Positions 1 to 7,274 are shown, counted from the stretch's first letter. The stretch: DNA of 15,876 bases from JAPOQD01 sp964620555 (GCA_964620555.1 CAZUGZ010000046.1:1-15876), one strand, 5' to 3'. The notes: generated by a model not told the origin, from the sequence alone. A program made the numbers and translations.

Positions 1-74
1 CCCGCAGTGGTGTGTTGCTGTCTGACACTGCTCTCCCCCCTCCTGTGCCACAACCTGAGAAGTGGTACATACAA

Positions 75-2669
75 ATGAAGAAAATGTTAATCAATGCGAC
101 GCAACCCGAGGAGTTGCGCGTTGCCCTGGTCGATGGTCAGCGGCTCTACGATCTGGATATAGAAAATCGCACTCGAATCCAGACCAAATCCAATATCTAC
201 AAGGGCAGGATCAAACAGGTGGTACCCAGCCTGGAGGCTGCCTTTGTAGAGTTTGGCGACGAACGCCAGGGTTTCCTGCCAATGAAGGAAATCGCTCGCG
301 AGTACTTCTCCAAACGACCCCCCAGCGGTAATCAATCCCCACAGATTCGCGATGTAATCAAGGAAGGCACGGAACTCGTAGTACAGGTAGAGAAGGAGGG
401 GCGCGGCAACAAGGGTGCGGCGCTGACCACTTATATCGCCCTGGCCGGTCGCTACCTGGTTCTGATGCCCAACAACCCCAGGTCCGGCGGAATCTCCCGG
501 CGCATCGAAGGCGAACAACGGGCGCAATTGAAAGATGCAATGGATGATTTGGAAGTCCCCCAGGGGATGAGCGTCATCGTGCGAACCGCTGGCATCGGGC
601 GCAGCAAAGAGGAACTGCGTAGCGATCTGGATTATCAACTGCAACTCTGGCAGACAGTCAATGAAGCCGCTGGCACCAGCAAGGCCCCCGCCCTGCTGTT
701 ACAGGAAAGCAATGTCATCATTCGCGCCATCCGCGACAACATGCGAGATGACATCGACCAGGTACTGATCGATTCGCCGGAGGCCTTCAATCTGGCCAGG
801 GAGTTCGTCTCTCAGGTCATGCCGCAATTGAAAAACCGGGTCCGGCTCTACGAGGACCCGATTCCCATGTTCAACCGCTTCCAGATCGAGAGCCAGATCG
901 AAACCGCGTTCCTGCGAGAAGTGCAGTTGCCATCCGGCGGCGCCATCGTTATCGATCCAACCGAGGCTTTGGTGTCCATCGACATCAATTCGGCACGCGC
1001 CACCCGAGGTAGTGATATCGAAGAAACCGCCCTCAACACCAATCTGGAAGCAGCCACCGAAATCGCCCGCCAACTGCGCCTGCGTGACATAGGGGGGCTG
1101 ATTGTCATCGACTTCATCGACATGTCGTCGAGCCGCAGCCAGCGAGCGGTGGAAAATCGCATGCGCGAAGCGCTGGAAATTGACCGGGCCCGGATGCAGA
1201 CTGGACGAATCTCCCGCTTTGGCCTGATGGAAATGTCGCGCCAGCGGCTGCGGCCTTCACTCGATGAAACCAGTGCCATCATCTGCCCCCGCTGCAGCGG
1301 ACAGGGTACCATTCGGGACGCCAAGTCTCTCGCTCTGGGCATACTGCGACTATTGGAGGAAGAGGCCATCAAGGACCGCTCCGCCGAGGTGAGGGCGATT
1401 GTTCCAGTATCGGTGTCAGCCTACCTGCTCAATGAAAAACGTACCGCCCTGGCAGAAATCGAGGAATTGACCAAGACCCGTCTGCTGGTAATACCCAACC
1501 CACATCTGGAAACCCCGCATTTTGAGGTACAGCGTCTTCGCGACGACGAGATTGACTCCCACAACGGCCTGTCCCTCGATATCGAGTTCAAACCGGAGCC
1601 GGAGCAGCATGGCATCGACAACGGCAACCGCAATCTGAAACCCCAGGAAGCCGTGGTCAAAGGCGTTGACTACCAACCCTCCCCACGCCCGGTGAACAGG
1701 ACGGCGGCCAAAGGCGCCGACAAGGCACGACGCGGGTCAACCGGAACCGGGGCCGGGACCACAGGGCTACTGACCCGCATCATCGGGGCAATGTTCGGGG
1801 GGGGCGCCGGCACCAGGACCCAGCCGCAGCAGCAAACTTCCGGCCGGCGCGCGGCAGCCGACCAGCCGCGGCGGCGCACTCGTGATGACAATCGTTCCAG
1901 TAACCGGCGGCGCGGCGGCGGTGACCGGAGTGCCGAGCGCGAAAACAACCGGGAACGCTCCCGCAAACGCAAGTCGACCCGCCGCGAGGCCGGCAATGAC
2001 AAGCCGCGTACCGAACGCGGTGACAGCCGGGAACAGCAGGCCAGGGACGATCAGGAACATCGGGATCGCCCCCGCAAACGTCCAGCCGAGCGCCGCAGTG
2101 AGGAACAACCCCGGCGCCGCCGCCAGGGCAAACGACCGGCCAAAGCCAGCGAAAAAGAGGTCGTGGAGAACCTCGAAATCCAAGCCGCAGATGCGGGGGC
2201 GGCGACCGCGAGTGGCGCAGACAACGACGCTGAACAGGCTGCCGTAGACAAAACCGGGACCCAAGGTGAAACTCCACCGCTCACCACACCTGCGAATATT
2301 GCAACTGGCCCGACCACAACCGGGAACGCCGCGGCCACCGACCCCACTGCCACGGACAGTGCCGCGCCTGTCGAGGCTGCAGTGGACAGTGCAGACGCAG
2401 AGGACGACCAGGCCGAGCCAGGGTCTGCGGAGGCGGAAAACCCGGATACCAGCGCGGATAACGCCGTGGGTATGACCCCAGGCGGGCGGGCTGGCAACGA
2501 CCCGCGCGAGCGGGCAAAACCGGTCGTCGAGGTAGAAATCACCACCACCCACCCACCACTGTTCGCGACACCGGAAGCGGCTCCGGCAACACCGGTTGGC
2601 CGACCAACGGTGCGCGCCGCCAACGACCCGCGCCGAGGGCAGGAAGACGTAGCGGCAGAAAGTAACTGA
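75..2669 (+). CDS. rne: Ribonuclease E
   Basis: Endoribonuclease of mRNA turnover and rRNA/tRNA processing, and scaffold of the degradosome at the inner membrane. The ATG at 75 gives 864 residues starting MKKMLINATQPEELRVALVDG, the classic RNase E N-terminus. With this start the catalytic Asp303 (SIDINS) and Asp346 (VIDFIDM) and the Zn-link cysteines 404/407 (CPRC) fall at exactly the E. coli positions, which rules out an upstream GTG at 12. The S1 RNA-binding domain covers roughly residues 35-120. The C-terminal half is low complexity: an amphipathic membrane-targeting segment (GLLTRIIGAMFG, 564-575), an Arg-rich RNA-binding stretch (about 591-690), an Ala/Thr/Asp-rich acidic tail, and two NDPR motifs (808-811 and 850-853). 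Only 74 bases of leader are present, so the autoregulatory 5' UTR cannot be judged. Family assignment is certain; partners of the tail are not visible. Confidence 0.98.
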   Translation: MKKMLINATQPEELRVALVDGQRLYDLDIENRTRIQTKSNIYKGRIKQVVPSLEAAFVEFGDERQGFLPMKEIAREYFSKRPPSGNQSPQIRDVIKEGTELVVQVEKEGRGNKGAALTTYIALAGRYLVLMPNNPRSGGISRRIEGEQRAQLKDAMDDLEVPQGMSVIVRTAGIGRSKEELRSDLDYQLQLWQTVNEAAGTSKAPALLLQESNVIIRAIRDNMRDDIDQVLIDSPEAFNLAREFVSQVMPQLKNRVRLYEDPIPMFNRFQIESQIETAFLREVQLPSGGAIVIDPTEALVSIDINSARATRGSDIEETALNTNLEAATEIARQLRLRDIGGLIVIDFIDMSSSRSQRAVENRMREALEIDRARMQTGRISRFGLMEMSRQRLRPSLDETSAIICPRCSGQGTIRDAKSLALGILRLLEEEAIKDRSAEVRAIVPVSVSAYLLNEKRTALAEIEELTKTRLLVIPNPHLETPHFEVQRLRDDEIDSHNGLSLDIEFKPEPEQHGIDNGNRNLKPQEAVVKGVDYQPSPRPVNRTAAKGADKARRGSTGTGAGTTGLLTRIIGAMFGGGAGTRTQPQQQTSGRRAAADQPRRRTRDDNRSSNRRRGGGDRSAERENNRERSRKRKSTRREAGNDKPRTERGDSREQQARDDQEHRDRPRKRPAERRSEEQPRRRRQGKRPAKASEKEVVENLEIQAADAGAATASGADNDAEQAAVDKTGTQGETPPLTTPANIATGPTTTGNAAATDPTATDSAAPVEAAVDSADAEDDQAEPGSAEAENPDTSADNAVGMTPGGRAGNDPRERAKPVVEVEITTTHPPLFATPEAAPATPVGRPTVRAANDPRRGQEDVAAESN

Positions 2670-2680
2670 ACGGTGGCCGG

Positions 2681-2708
2681 TTGTACCGGGGTTGCCGGGC
2701 TGTATAAT
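2681..2708 (+). promoter_or_regulatory. Sigma70-type promoter of tRNA-Ser
   Basis: A perfect -10 hexamer TATAAT lies at 2703-2708, 13 bases before the mature tRNA. A weak -35 TTGTAC is at 2681-2686 with a 16-bp spacer. A small inverted repeat, CCGGT-tgt-ACCGG (2677-2689), overlaps the -35. The bases after the -10 are GC-rich, as in stringently controlled stable-RNA promoters. Start-site position is inferred. Confidence 0.75.
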
Positions 2709-2721
2709 TCCGGCTCGTCCC

Positions 2722-2809
2722 GGTGGGCTGGCTGAGTGGTCGAAAGCGGCGGTCTTGAAAACCGTTGAACCGAGAGGTTCCCGGGGTTCGAATCCCTGGC
2801 CCACCGCCA
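2722..2809 (+). tRNA. tRNA-Ser (anticodon UGA)
   Basis: An 88-nt class II tRNA. The acceptor stem GGTGGGC (2722-2728) pairs with GCCCACC (2799-2805), then discriminator G2806 and encoded CCA (2807-2809). The anticodon arm has loop CTTGAAA with TGA at 2756-2758, decoding UCA and other UCN codons. The long variable arm typical of tRNA-Ser (GAACCGAGAGGTTC region) and the T-loop GGTTCGAATCC are intact. It follows rne by about 50 bp with its own promoter and is followed by a T-rich stretch (2810-2836) that may serve as terminator. Confidence 0.97.
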
Positions 2810-2926
2810 TTATTTTTCTGTAAATTATTGTTTTTTGACCATTTACTGAACGACCTCCGCCCTGTTCAGAAACGACAGAACGCAGCAGGGGCAGCCTCGC
2901 GGCCAGCGGGCAGTTGCCTCGTGCCC

Positions 2927-2954
2927 TTGATTTTCACCATTTCTGCTATATAGT
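2927..2954 (+). promoter_or_regulatory. Probable promoter of yccA
   Basis: TTGATT (2927-2932) and TATAGT (2949-2954) are spaced 16 bp and lie about 85 bp upstream of the yccA start, implying a leader of roughly 75-80 nt. The rest of the 2810-3039 interval shows a T-rich stretch just after the tRNA and no other structure that I can support. Confidence 0.5.
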
Positions 2955-3039
2955 AATGGGTAGGCCATCGTCACGATTGTCCCTGCCCATTGCAGAGTGT
3001 CGATAGCACGTACAACTGATATTCGTGGAGTTTTTTGCC

Positions 3040-3717
3040 ATGCAAGAGAAAAGCCTTCATTCCCCCCGGGAGATTGCCGGTCTCGAATCGGTTTTGTCCA
3101 CCAACAGGGTACTGAAAAATACCTACCAACTGCTGGCAGCTACCCTGTTATTCAGTTGTATGACAGCGGGTCTGGCCATGGTCATGAACCTGGGCCATGG
3201 TACTGCGCTGGTATTGATGCTGGTGGGATTCGGACTGCTGTTCGTGGTGCATCGTACCGCCGACAGCGCCAAGGGACTGCTGGCCATATTTGCCTTTACC
3301 GGTGTCATGGGGGCCTCTCTCGGGCCCATGCTCAACTACTATCTGGCGATGCCCAATGGCCCGGCCCTGGTAATGCAGGCACTGGGAGGTACCGCGCTGG
3401 TCTTCTTCGGGCTGTCCGGCTACGCGCTGACTACGCGCAAGGATTTTTCCTACCTCGGCGGGTTCCTGTTCATCGGCCTTTTACTCGCAATCATCGCCGG
3501 CATTGCCAATATTTTCCTGGGGATCCCAGCGCTGTCTCTGACCGTATCGGCAGTGGTGGTGCTGATCATGTCCGGGCTGATTCTGTTTGACACCAGCCGC
3601 ATCATCAACGGCGGTGAAACCAACTATATTCGCGCCACCGTGGCACTGTACCTGGATATCTACAACCTGTTCATTCACCTTTTGCACCTGCTCACGGCAC
3701 TGGGTGGCGATGACTGA
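3040..3717 (+). CDS. yccA: Bax inhibitor-1 / YccA family membrane protein
   Basis: A 225-residue inner-membrane protein of the BI-1/TMBIM family. E. coli YccA binds the FtsH protease and modulates its degradation of membrane proteins such as SecY. Seven hydrophobic segments are visible, approximately at 28-50, 55-71, 78-98, 108-130, 137-160, 164-186 and 203-221. Signature stretches match YccA as I know it: ALGGTALVFFG (115-124), LTTRKDFSYLGG (130-141) and INGGETNYIRATVALY (189-204). Asp184 and Asp206 are candidates for the conserved di-aspartate pair of BI-1 channels. ATG 3040 is preferred over GTG 3025 because GGAG (3027-3030) sits 9 bases before it, while the GTG lies inside that ribosome-binding site. 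It is a single-gene unit ended by the terminator at 3738. Confidence 0.93.
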   Translation: MQEKSLHSPREIAGLESVLSTNRVLKNTYQLLAATLLFSCMTAGLAMVMNLGHGTALVLMLVGFGLLFVVHRTADSAKGLLAIFAFTGVMGASLGPMLNYYLAMPNGPALVMQALGGTALVFFGLSGYALTTRKDFSYLGGFLFIGLLLAIIAGIANIFLGIPALSLTVSAVVVLIMSGLILFDTSRIINGGETNYIRATVALYLDIYNLFIHLLHLLTALGGDD

Positions 3718-3737
3718 TTCCACGCTCGTCAACGCGC

Positions 3738-3769
3738 AAGCCCCGGTCCCGCACCGGGGCTTTTTGTTT
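3738..3769 (+). terminator. Rho-independent terminator after yccA
   Basis: A 10-bp perfect stem AAGCCCCGGT (3738-3747) / ACCGGGGCTT (3753-3762) with a 5-nt loop, running into TTTTTGTTT. It begins 21 bases after the yccA stop. It separates yccA from the tus operon, whose start codon is only 28 bases further, so tus transcription depends on read-through or on a promoter inside or upstream of this hairpin. Confidence 0.92.
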
Positions 3770-3797
3770 GTGGGCACGGTGAAAGCGGAGTAGGAAA

Positions 3798-4190
3798 ATG
3801 AACATCGCCCTGCTGGTGCTCGCCTCTCCCCTCGCCTCCGGTTCCGCCGACAGCGCCTTTCACTACGCCGAGGCGGCCCTGCGCAATGGACACCGGGTGC
3901 CGCGCATATTTTTCTATGACGAGGGGGTGTACCACGGCAATGCCTTGACAGCCCCGGCCCCGGATGAACTGGACCGGGTCCAGCGCTGGGCGGAATTGGC
4001 CAGCCAGAAGCCCCTGGAACTGGTGCTGTGCGTCTCATCGGCGCTGCGCCGTGGGATTCTCGACGACGCCGAGGGTGCCCGGCAAAACAGGACCGCAGGC
4101 AATATGCACCCGGCTTTCACGCTTGGGGGGCTGGGCCTGCTGGTTGAGGCCGCCGGCAGCTGCGACCGCCTGCTGACCTTTGGCAACTGA
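3798..4190 (+). CDS. tusD: Sulfurtransferase complex subunit TusD
   Basis: A DsrE-fold subunit of the cytoplasmic TusBCD complex, which accepts persulfide sulfur from TusA and passes it via TusE to MnmA for 2-thiolation of wobble U34 in tRNA-Lys/Glu/Gln. The 130-residue protein starts MNIALLVLASPL and carries the active cysteine Cys78 in LCVSSALRRGI, the same number and context as E. coli TusD. The following GNMHPAFTLGGLGLL is the conserved C-terminal loop and helix. GGAG at 3787-3790 is spaced 7 bases before ATG 3798. It is the first gene of a compact tusD-tusC-tusB-tusE run, the canonical order; tusC starts 2 bases after the stop. Confidence 0.96.
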   Translation: MNIALLVLASPLASGSADSAFHYAEAALRNGHRVPRIFFYDEGVYHGNALTAPAPDELDRVQRWAELASQKPLELVLCVSSALRRGILDDAEGARQNRTAGNMHPAFTLGGLGLLVEAAGSCDRLLTFGN

Positions 4191-4192
4191 AC

Positions 4193-4573
4193 GTGAGTCA
4201 GTCCGGCCAACATCCCCAAAAACGGTTGTTGCTGGTTTGTCGGCACTCACCCTACGCCGGCCAACTCAGCCACAGCGCGCTCGATTTTGCACTGGCGGCC
4301 AGTGTCTTTGAGCAGGATCTATCCCTGTTGTTCATGGACGACGGCGTCTGGCAGTTGCTGCCCGATCAGCAGGCAACCAGCGTGGGTTACAAGAGTATCG
4401 AAAAAACCCTGGCCAGCCTGCCCCTGTACGATCTGGAACTGCTGCACGCGGAGCTCGCTTCCCTGCAACAGCGGCAGTTGGTGACCACGGACCTGAGCAC
4501 TGCGGTGACCACCCTGGACGCCAGCGAATTGCCGTCCTTCCTCGACGCCTTTGACCAGATTATCAGTTGCTGA
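4193..4573 (+). CDS. tusC: Sulfurtransferase complex subunit TusC
   Basis: A DsrF-like subunit of the TusBCD heterohexamer. It is structural rather than catalytic in E. coli. The 126-residue product has the TusC pattern KRLLLVCRHSPYAGQLSHSALDFALAASVFEQDLSLLFMDDGVW (N-terminal two thirds; residues 10-53) and ends near LDAFDQIISC. The start is a GTG only 2 bases after the tusD stop with no clear Shine-Dalgarno, which fits translational coupling. It is slightly longer than the E. coli protein (about 119). Confidence 0.94.
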   Translation: MSQSGQHPQKRLLLVCRHSPYAGQLSHSALDFALAASVFEQDLSLLFMDDGVWQLLPDQQATSVGYKSIEKTLASLPLYDLELLHAELASLQQRQLVTTDLSTAVTTLDASELPSFLDAFDQIISC

Positions 4574-4574
4574 C

Positions 4575-4871
4575 ATGCTGCTGCACACGGTATCCAAAAG
4601 CCCCACCAGCAGCTTTGCGCTGGCGAGTTGCCTGCGCTGCCTCGACGATCACGCCGTGCTGTTGTTGCTGGAAGATGGCGTCTACGCTGCGGTGGCCAAC
4701 GGCGAGGCCGCCCGGGCCATCGCCAGTCACGGCGTGGCCTGCCACGTCCTGCGCGCGGATGTCGAGGCCCGCGGCCTGAGCGGGAAGCTCGACCCGCGTT
4801 TTCAACTGGCCGACTACGACGACTTCGTGAACCTGAGTACCACCTGCCATGCGGTACAGGGTTGGTATTGA
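4575..4871 (+). CDS. tusB: Sulfurtransferase complex subunit TusB
   Basis: A DsrH-like subunit of TusBCD with 98 residues, close to the E. coli length of 95. The N-terminus MLLHTVSKSP, the core LLLLEDGVYAAV and the C-terminal LADYDDFVNLSTTCHAVQGWY-type ending (residues 78-98) are the family hallmarks. ATG 4575 starts one base after the tusC stop; a TTG at 4551 is in frame but would add 8 residues absent from the family. It is coupled to tusE, which begins 6 bases after its stop in the same frame. Confidence 0.94.
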   Translation: MLLHTVSKSPTSSFALASCLRCLDDHAVLLLLEDGVYAAVANGEAARAIASHGVACHVLRADVEARGLSGKLDPRFQLADYDDFVNLSTTCHAVQGWY

Positions 4872-4877
4872 ACAGCC

Positions 4878-5180
4878 ATGTTTGACCGGGATGGATTTCT
4901 GCGGGATGCCAACCAGTGGAGCCCCGCGTTGGCCGGTGAAATCGCCGCCCGGGAAGCGCTGGAACTGACCCCAGCGCACTGGGAGATCATCGAATTGCTG
5001 CGCGAGTACTACCAGCAGTTCGAGGCCACACCCGCCATGCGTGCCCTGGTGAAGTACACCAACCAGAAACTCGGACCGGAGAAGGGCCGCAGCATCTACC
5101 TGCTCGGCCTGTTCCCGGGCAGTCCGGTCCTGTTGGGTTGCAAGATTGCCGGTCTGCCCAAACCCCGCAACTGCCTGTGA
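4878..5180 (+). CDS. tusE: TusE/DsrC-family sulfur carrier, with an extra DsrC-like cysteine
   Basis: Final carrier of the Tus relay: its penultimate cysteine takes sulfur from TusD and delivers it to MnmA. The 100-residue protein contains the core WEIIELLREYYQQFEATPAMR (35-55), GPEKGRSIYLLGLFPGSP (66-83) and the C-terminal arm KIAGLPKPRNCL with Cys99. Unusually, Cys88 lies exactly 11 residues before Cys99, the spacing of the two redox cysteines (Cys100/Cys111) of true DsrC; E. coli TusE has Thr there. The N-terminus, MFDRDGFL, lacks the roughly 10-residue first strand normal for the family, and an in-frame stop (4869-4871, the tusB stop) prevents an upstream start. No dsrAB is visible, so a Tus role is favoured by context. 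Confidence 0.93.
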   Translation: MFDRDGFLRDANQWSPALAGEIAAREALELTPAHWEIIELLREYYQQFEATPAMRALVKYTNQKLGPEKGRSIYLLGLFPGSPVLLGCKIAGLPKPRNCL

Positions 5181-5214
5181 TTGGCGCGGCGGTGTGGGGC
5201 AGGGCCGCGGCGAG

Positions 5215-6315
5215 ATGTTGATCACCAGCGCGACACCACGGCACTACGCCTCCCAGCTGAAACAGAAAGAGCGGCGCTGCAACGCCCTGATGGCGGAATT
5301 CGGCGCCCCCGCCTGCGAGGTATTTGCCTCTCCCGCCACGGGTTATCGACTGCGGGCGGAATTTCGGATATGGCACGACGGCGAGGACCTGTACTACGCC
5401 ATGTTTGACCCGGGCAAACCGAAAACTCCGGTTCGCGTCGACCACTTCGATATCGCCGCCAGCCGCGTTCAGACGGCCATGCCGAAATTACTGGAGCAGC
5501 TGAGGGCTACGCCCATTCTGCGCAGGCGGCTGTTCCAGGTTGAATTTCTCAGTACCTTGTCTGGGCAGCTATTGATTACCCTCGTCTACCATGGTCCGCT
5601 GACAGAGAGTTGGGATCCGCCGGCCAGACGACTTGCCCGGAACCTGGATGCCCAGTTGGTGGGGCGTTCCCGCAAACAGAAACGGGTGCCCGGGGTGGAT
5701 TATGTGGAGGAACGAATGTGTGTGGAGGGCCGGGAATATCAGTACCGGCAGTACGGGCAGAGCTTCACCCAACCCAATGGCTACATCAACGCCAGAATGC
5801 TTTCCTGGGCCACCCAGGTGGCCGCTCAGCTCGATGGCGATTTGCTGGAACTGTACTGTGGCGGCGGCAATTTCAGCATTCCCATGAGCCGGCACTTTGG
5901 ACGGGTACTGGCCACGGAAGTCTCCAAACCCACCATCCGGGCGGCAGCCCACAACGTCGCGGCCAATGGCATCCAAAACCTGGACCTGGCCCGACTCTCG
6001 GCTGGCGAAGTGGGCCAGGCCCTGGCCGGCGAACGCCGGTTTTACCGGTTGCGCAATATCCAGCCACTGGATCGATACCGATTCGGCACCATTTTCGTGG
6101 ACCCGCCGCGAGCCGGGCTGGACAGTGCGACCGAATCGCTGCTGCACCACTTTGAACACATCATTTACTTTTCCTGCAACCCCGAGTCCCTGCCGGCCAC
6201 CCTGCGCCGCCTGAACGACACGCACACCGTCAAACGGCTTGCCTTGTTCGATCAGTTCCCCTATACCTCACATATGGAGTGTGGACTCTGGCTGAGCAGG
6301 CAACAGGGGGGATAA
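5215..6315 (+). CDS. trmA: tRNA (uracil-54-C5)-methyltransferase TrmA
   Basis: SAM-dependent enzyme that makes ribothymidine (m5U54) in the T-loop of nearly all tRNAs. ATG 5215 gives 366 residues, exactly the E. coli TrmA length. Visible motifs are GQSFTQPN (181-188), the SAM-binding LELYCGGGNFSIPMS (211-225), VDPPRAGLD with Asp296, the nucleophile Cys321 in FSCNPESL, and the general base Glu355 in SHMECGLWL. The Cys-Glu distance of 34 equals that of E. coli Cys324/Glu358. An in-frame TTG at 5146 would overlap tusE and add 23 non-conserved residues. The gene starts 34 bp after tusE and ends 5 bp before the pterin dehydratase, so it is probably in the same transcript as the tus genes, linking two tRNA-uridine modifications. 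Confidence 0.97.
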   Translation: MLITSATPRHYASQLKQKERRCNALMAEFGAPACEVFASPATGYRLRAEFRIWHDGEDLYYAMFDPGKPKTPVRVDHFDIAASRVQTAMPKLLEQLRATPILRRRLFQVEFLSTLSGQLLITLVYHGPLTESWDPPARRLARNLDAQLVGRSRKQKRVPGVDYVEERMCVEGREYQYRQYGQSFTQPNGYINARMLSWATQVAAQLDGDLLELYCGGGNFSIPMSRHFGRVLATEVSKPTIRAAAHNVAANGIQNLDLARLSAGEVGQALAGERRFYRLRNIQPLDRYRFGTIFVDPPRAGLDSATESLLHHFEHIIYFSCNPESLPATLRRLNDTHTVKRLALFDQFPYTSHMECGLWLSRQQGG

Positions 6316-6320
6316 AACTC

Positions 6321-6599
6321 ATGGGCTTACTTTCCAAACGGCAACTGAACGAGGCCCTGACCGGCCTGTCCCAATGGCAACTGCGGGATGGCAAGCTGTT
6401 TCGCAGCTTTCAGTTTGCGGATTTTGTCGAGGCTTTCGGTTTCATGAGCCGGGTAGCGCTACTGGCAGAGGCCCGGAACCACCACCCGGAATGGAGCAAT
6501 GTATACAACCGGGTGGACATCGAACTGGTCAGCCACGACCTGGGGGGCATAACCGAGCGGGATACCGGGCTGGCCGAGGCCATAGACCGGGTCGCCTGA
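6321..6599 (+). CDS. Pterin-4a-carbinolamine dehydratase
   Basis: Dehydrates 4a-hydroxytetrahydropterin to regenerate pterin cofactor; in bacteria it also occurs apart from phenylalanine hydroxylase, with proposed folate or molybdopterin-related roles. The 92-residue protein has the family motif: EARNHHPEWSNVYN (50-63) with His54, His55, Pro56 and Trp58, then the third histidine in VSHDLGGIT (His72) and Asp81. ATG 6321 has a strong GGGGGG (6306-6311) 9 bases upstream, so the GTG at 6279 inside trmA is not needed. It lies 5 bp after trmA and is probably the last gene of the tus-trmA transcript. No phhA is visible in the window. Confidence 0.95.
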   Translation: MGLLSKRQLNEALTGLSQWQLRDGKLFRSFQFADFVEAFGFMSRVALLAEARNHHPEWSNVYNRVDIELVSHDLGGITERDTGLAEAIDRVA

Positions 6600-6602
6600 A
6601 GA

Positions 6603-6628
6603 ACCGGCCGCTCCCGGGCCAGGCCGGT
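6603..6628. terminator. Possible bidirectional stem-loop between convergent genes
   Basis: ACCGGCC (6603-6609) and GGCCGGT (6622-6628) form a perfect 7-bp stem around a 12-nt loop that itself contains CCCGGG. It lies exactly between the stops of the pterin dehydratase and the dUTPase. No T-run follows on either strand, so it may be a Rho-assisted or 3'-end-protecting hairpin rather than a classic terminator. Confidence 0.4.
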
Positions 6629-6629
6629 C

Positions 6630-7274
6630 TCAGCTACAGCACTCCCGGTAGCGTTGCTCCAGGGCCTGGTAGAGTTTCCCGGCATAATCGGGCATTTCCG
6701 GGTGCAGGGCTGAGGCCAGTTCGAGCATGTGTTCGTTGTCTTCCCTGCCCCGCCACTGTTTGCGATAGCTGCCCTCTTTATAACCGTGGTCCTGGCGAAA
6801 AAAATTCAACACATTCTTGCGCACGTAGGCACCATGGAGTTGCTCGAAACTCAAATCCACGGCCTCCATCAACTCCAGGAACAGTTGCATCGAAAAGGCC
6901 TTTTCAACCAGGGCGTAGGAAGCCAGGTTTTCCGACGCCTCCAGTACCCCTCTCGGGATTGACGAAAACCGGTCCATCTCCCGCAGAATGTGGTTGGCCC
7001 CAGCTGCTACGCTACCCTCTTCAACCAGGATGGCGCTCATCCCGAAGTGCCAGATATCCACCACCTCCAGTTGAATCTGGGCCAGATCCGGACGCTGCTC
7101 CTTCCACCATTTGTAGCCCTGGTGGTCCATGAGTTCCGCACACTCGACCCACACCGCCCGATACCACGCCAAACTCCTTCCGGTCCAGTTTTCACCGATC
7201 CGGGAATTTATTCGATCCTGCATGACCAGCATGTTGGTCAGCGCCTGCCGAATGTTTTCTTCTCTCTCGCCCAT
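6630..7274 (-). CDS. Dimeric-type dUTP diphosphatase (all-alpha NTP pyrophosphohydrolase)
   Basis: Probably hydrolyses dUTP (and dUDP) to dUMP, keeping uracil out of DNA. This is the MazG-related dimeric class, not the trimeric Dut. The 214-residue protein has paired metal-binding motifs ECAELMD (Glu44, Glu47) and EVVDIWHF (Glu70, Asp73). A later YVRKNVLNFFRQDHGYKEGSY followed by W-G-EDN matches the dimeric dUTPase family (PF08761) as I know it. ATG at 7274 is used; a TTG two codons upstream is possible. It is convergent with the pterin dehydratase and divergent from sfsA. Substrate is inferred from family; dCTP activity is possible. Confidence 0.85.
   Translation of the reverse strand: MGEREENIRQALTNMLVMQDRINSRIGENWTGRSLAWYRAVWVECAELMDHQGYKWWKEQRPDLAQIQLEVVDIWHFGMSAILVEEGSVAAGANHILREMDRFSSIPRGVLEASENLASYALVEKAFSMQLFLELMEAVDLSFEQLHGAYVRKNVLNFFRQDHGYKEGSYRKQWRGREDNEHMLELASALHPEMPDYAGKLYQALEQRYRECCS

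Noticed and set aside
12..74. Upstream GTG start for rne adding 21 residues
   Set aside because: The extension is not RNase E-like, and the ATG at 75 places all catalytic residues at E. coli numbering.
1767..2810. Long minus-strand open frame (347 codons) opposite the rne 3' half and tRNA-Ser
   Set aside because: It overlaps the real, low-complexity GC-rich RNase E tail and the tRNA gene. Its translation is repetitive with no recognisable domain, so it is a codon-composition shadow.
2722..2840. tRNA-Ser as an integration site with a nearby att duplicate
   Set aside because: No repeat of the tRNA 3' end and no integrase were seen in the window.
2765..2953. Small plus-strand open frame after the tRNA
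   Set aside because: It begins inside the tRNA gene, has no ribosome-binding site and no recognisable sequence.
5146..5214. Upstream TTG start for trmA
   Set aside because: It would overlap tusE and add 23 unconserved residues; ATG 5215 gives the exact family length.
5183..5214. GC-rich hairpin (CGCGGC/GCCGCG) before trmA as a regulatory leader
   Set aside because: A short stem in very GC-rich sequence with no conserved riboswitch or attenuator features; likely incidental.
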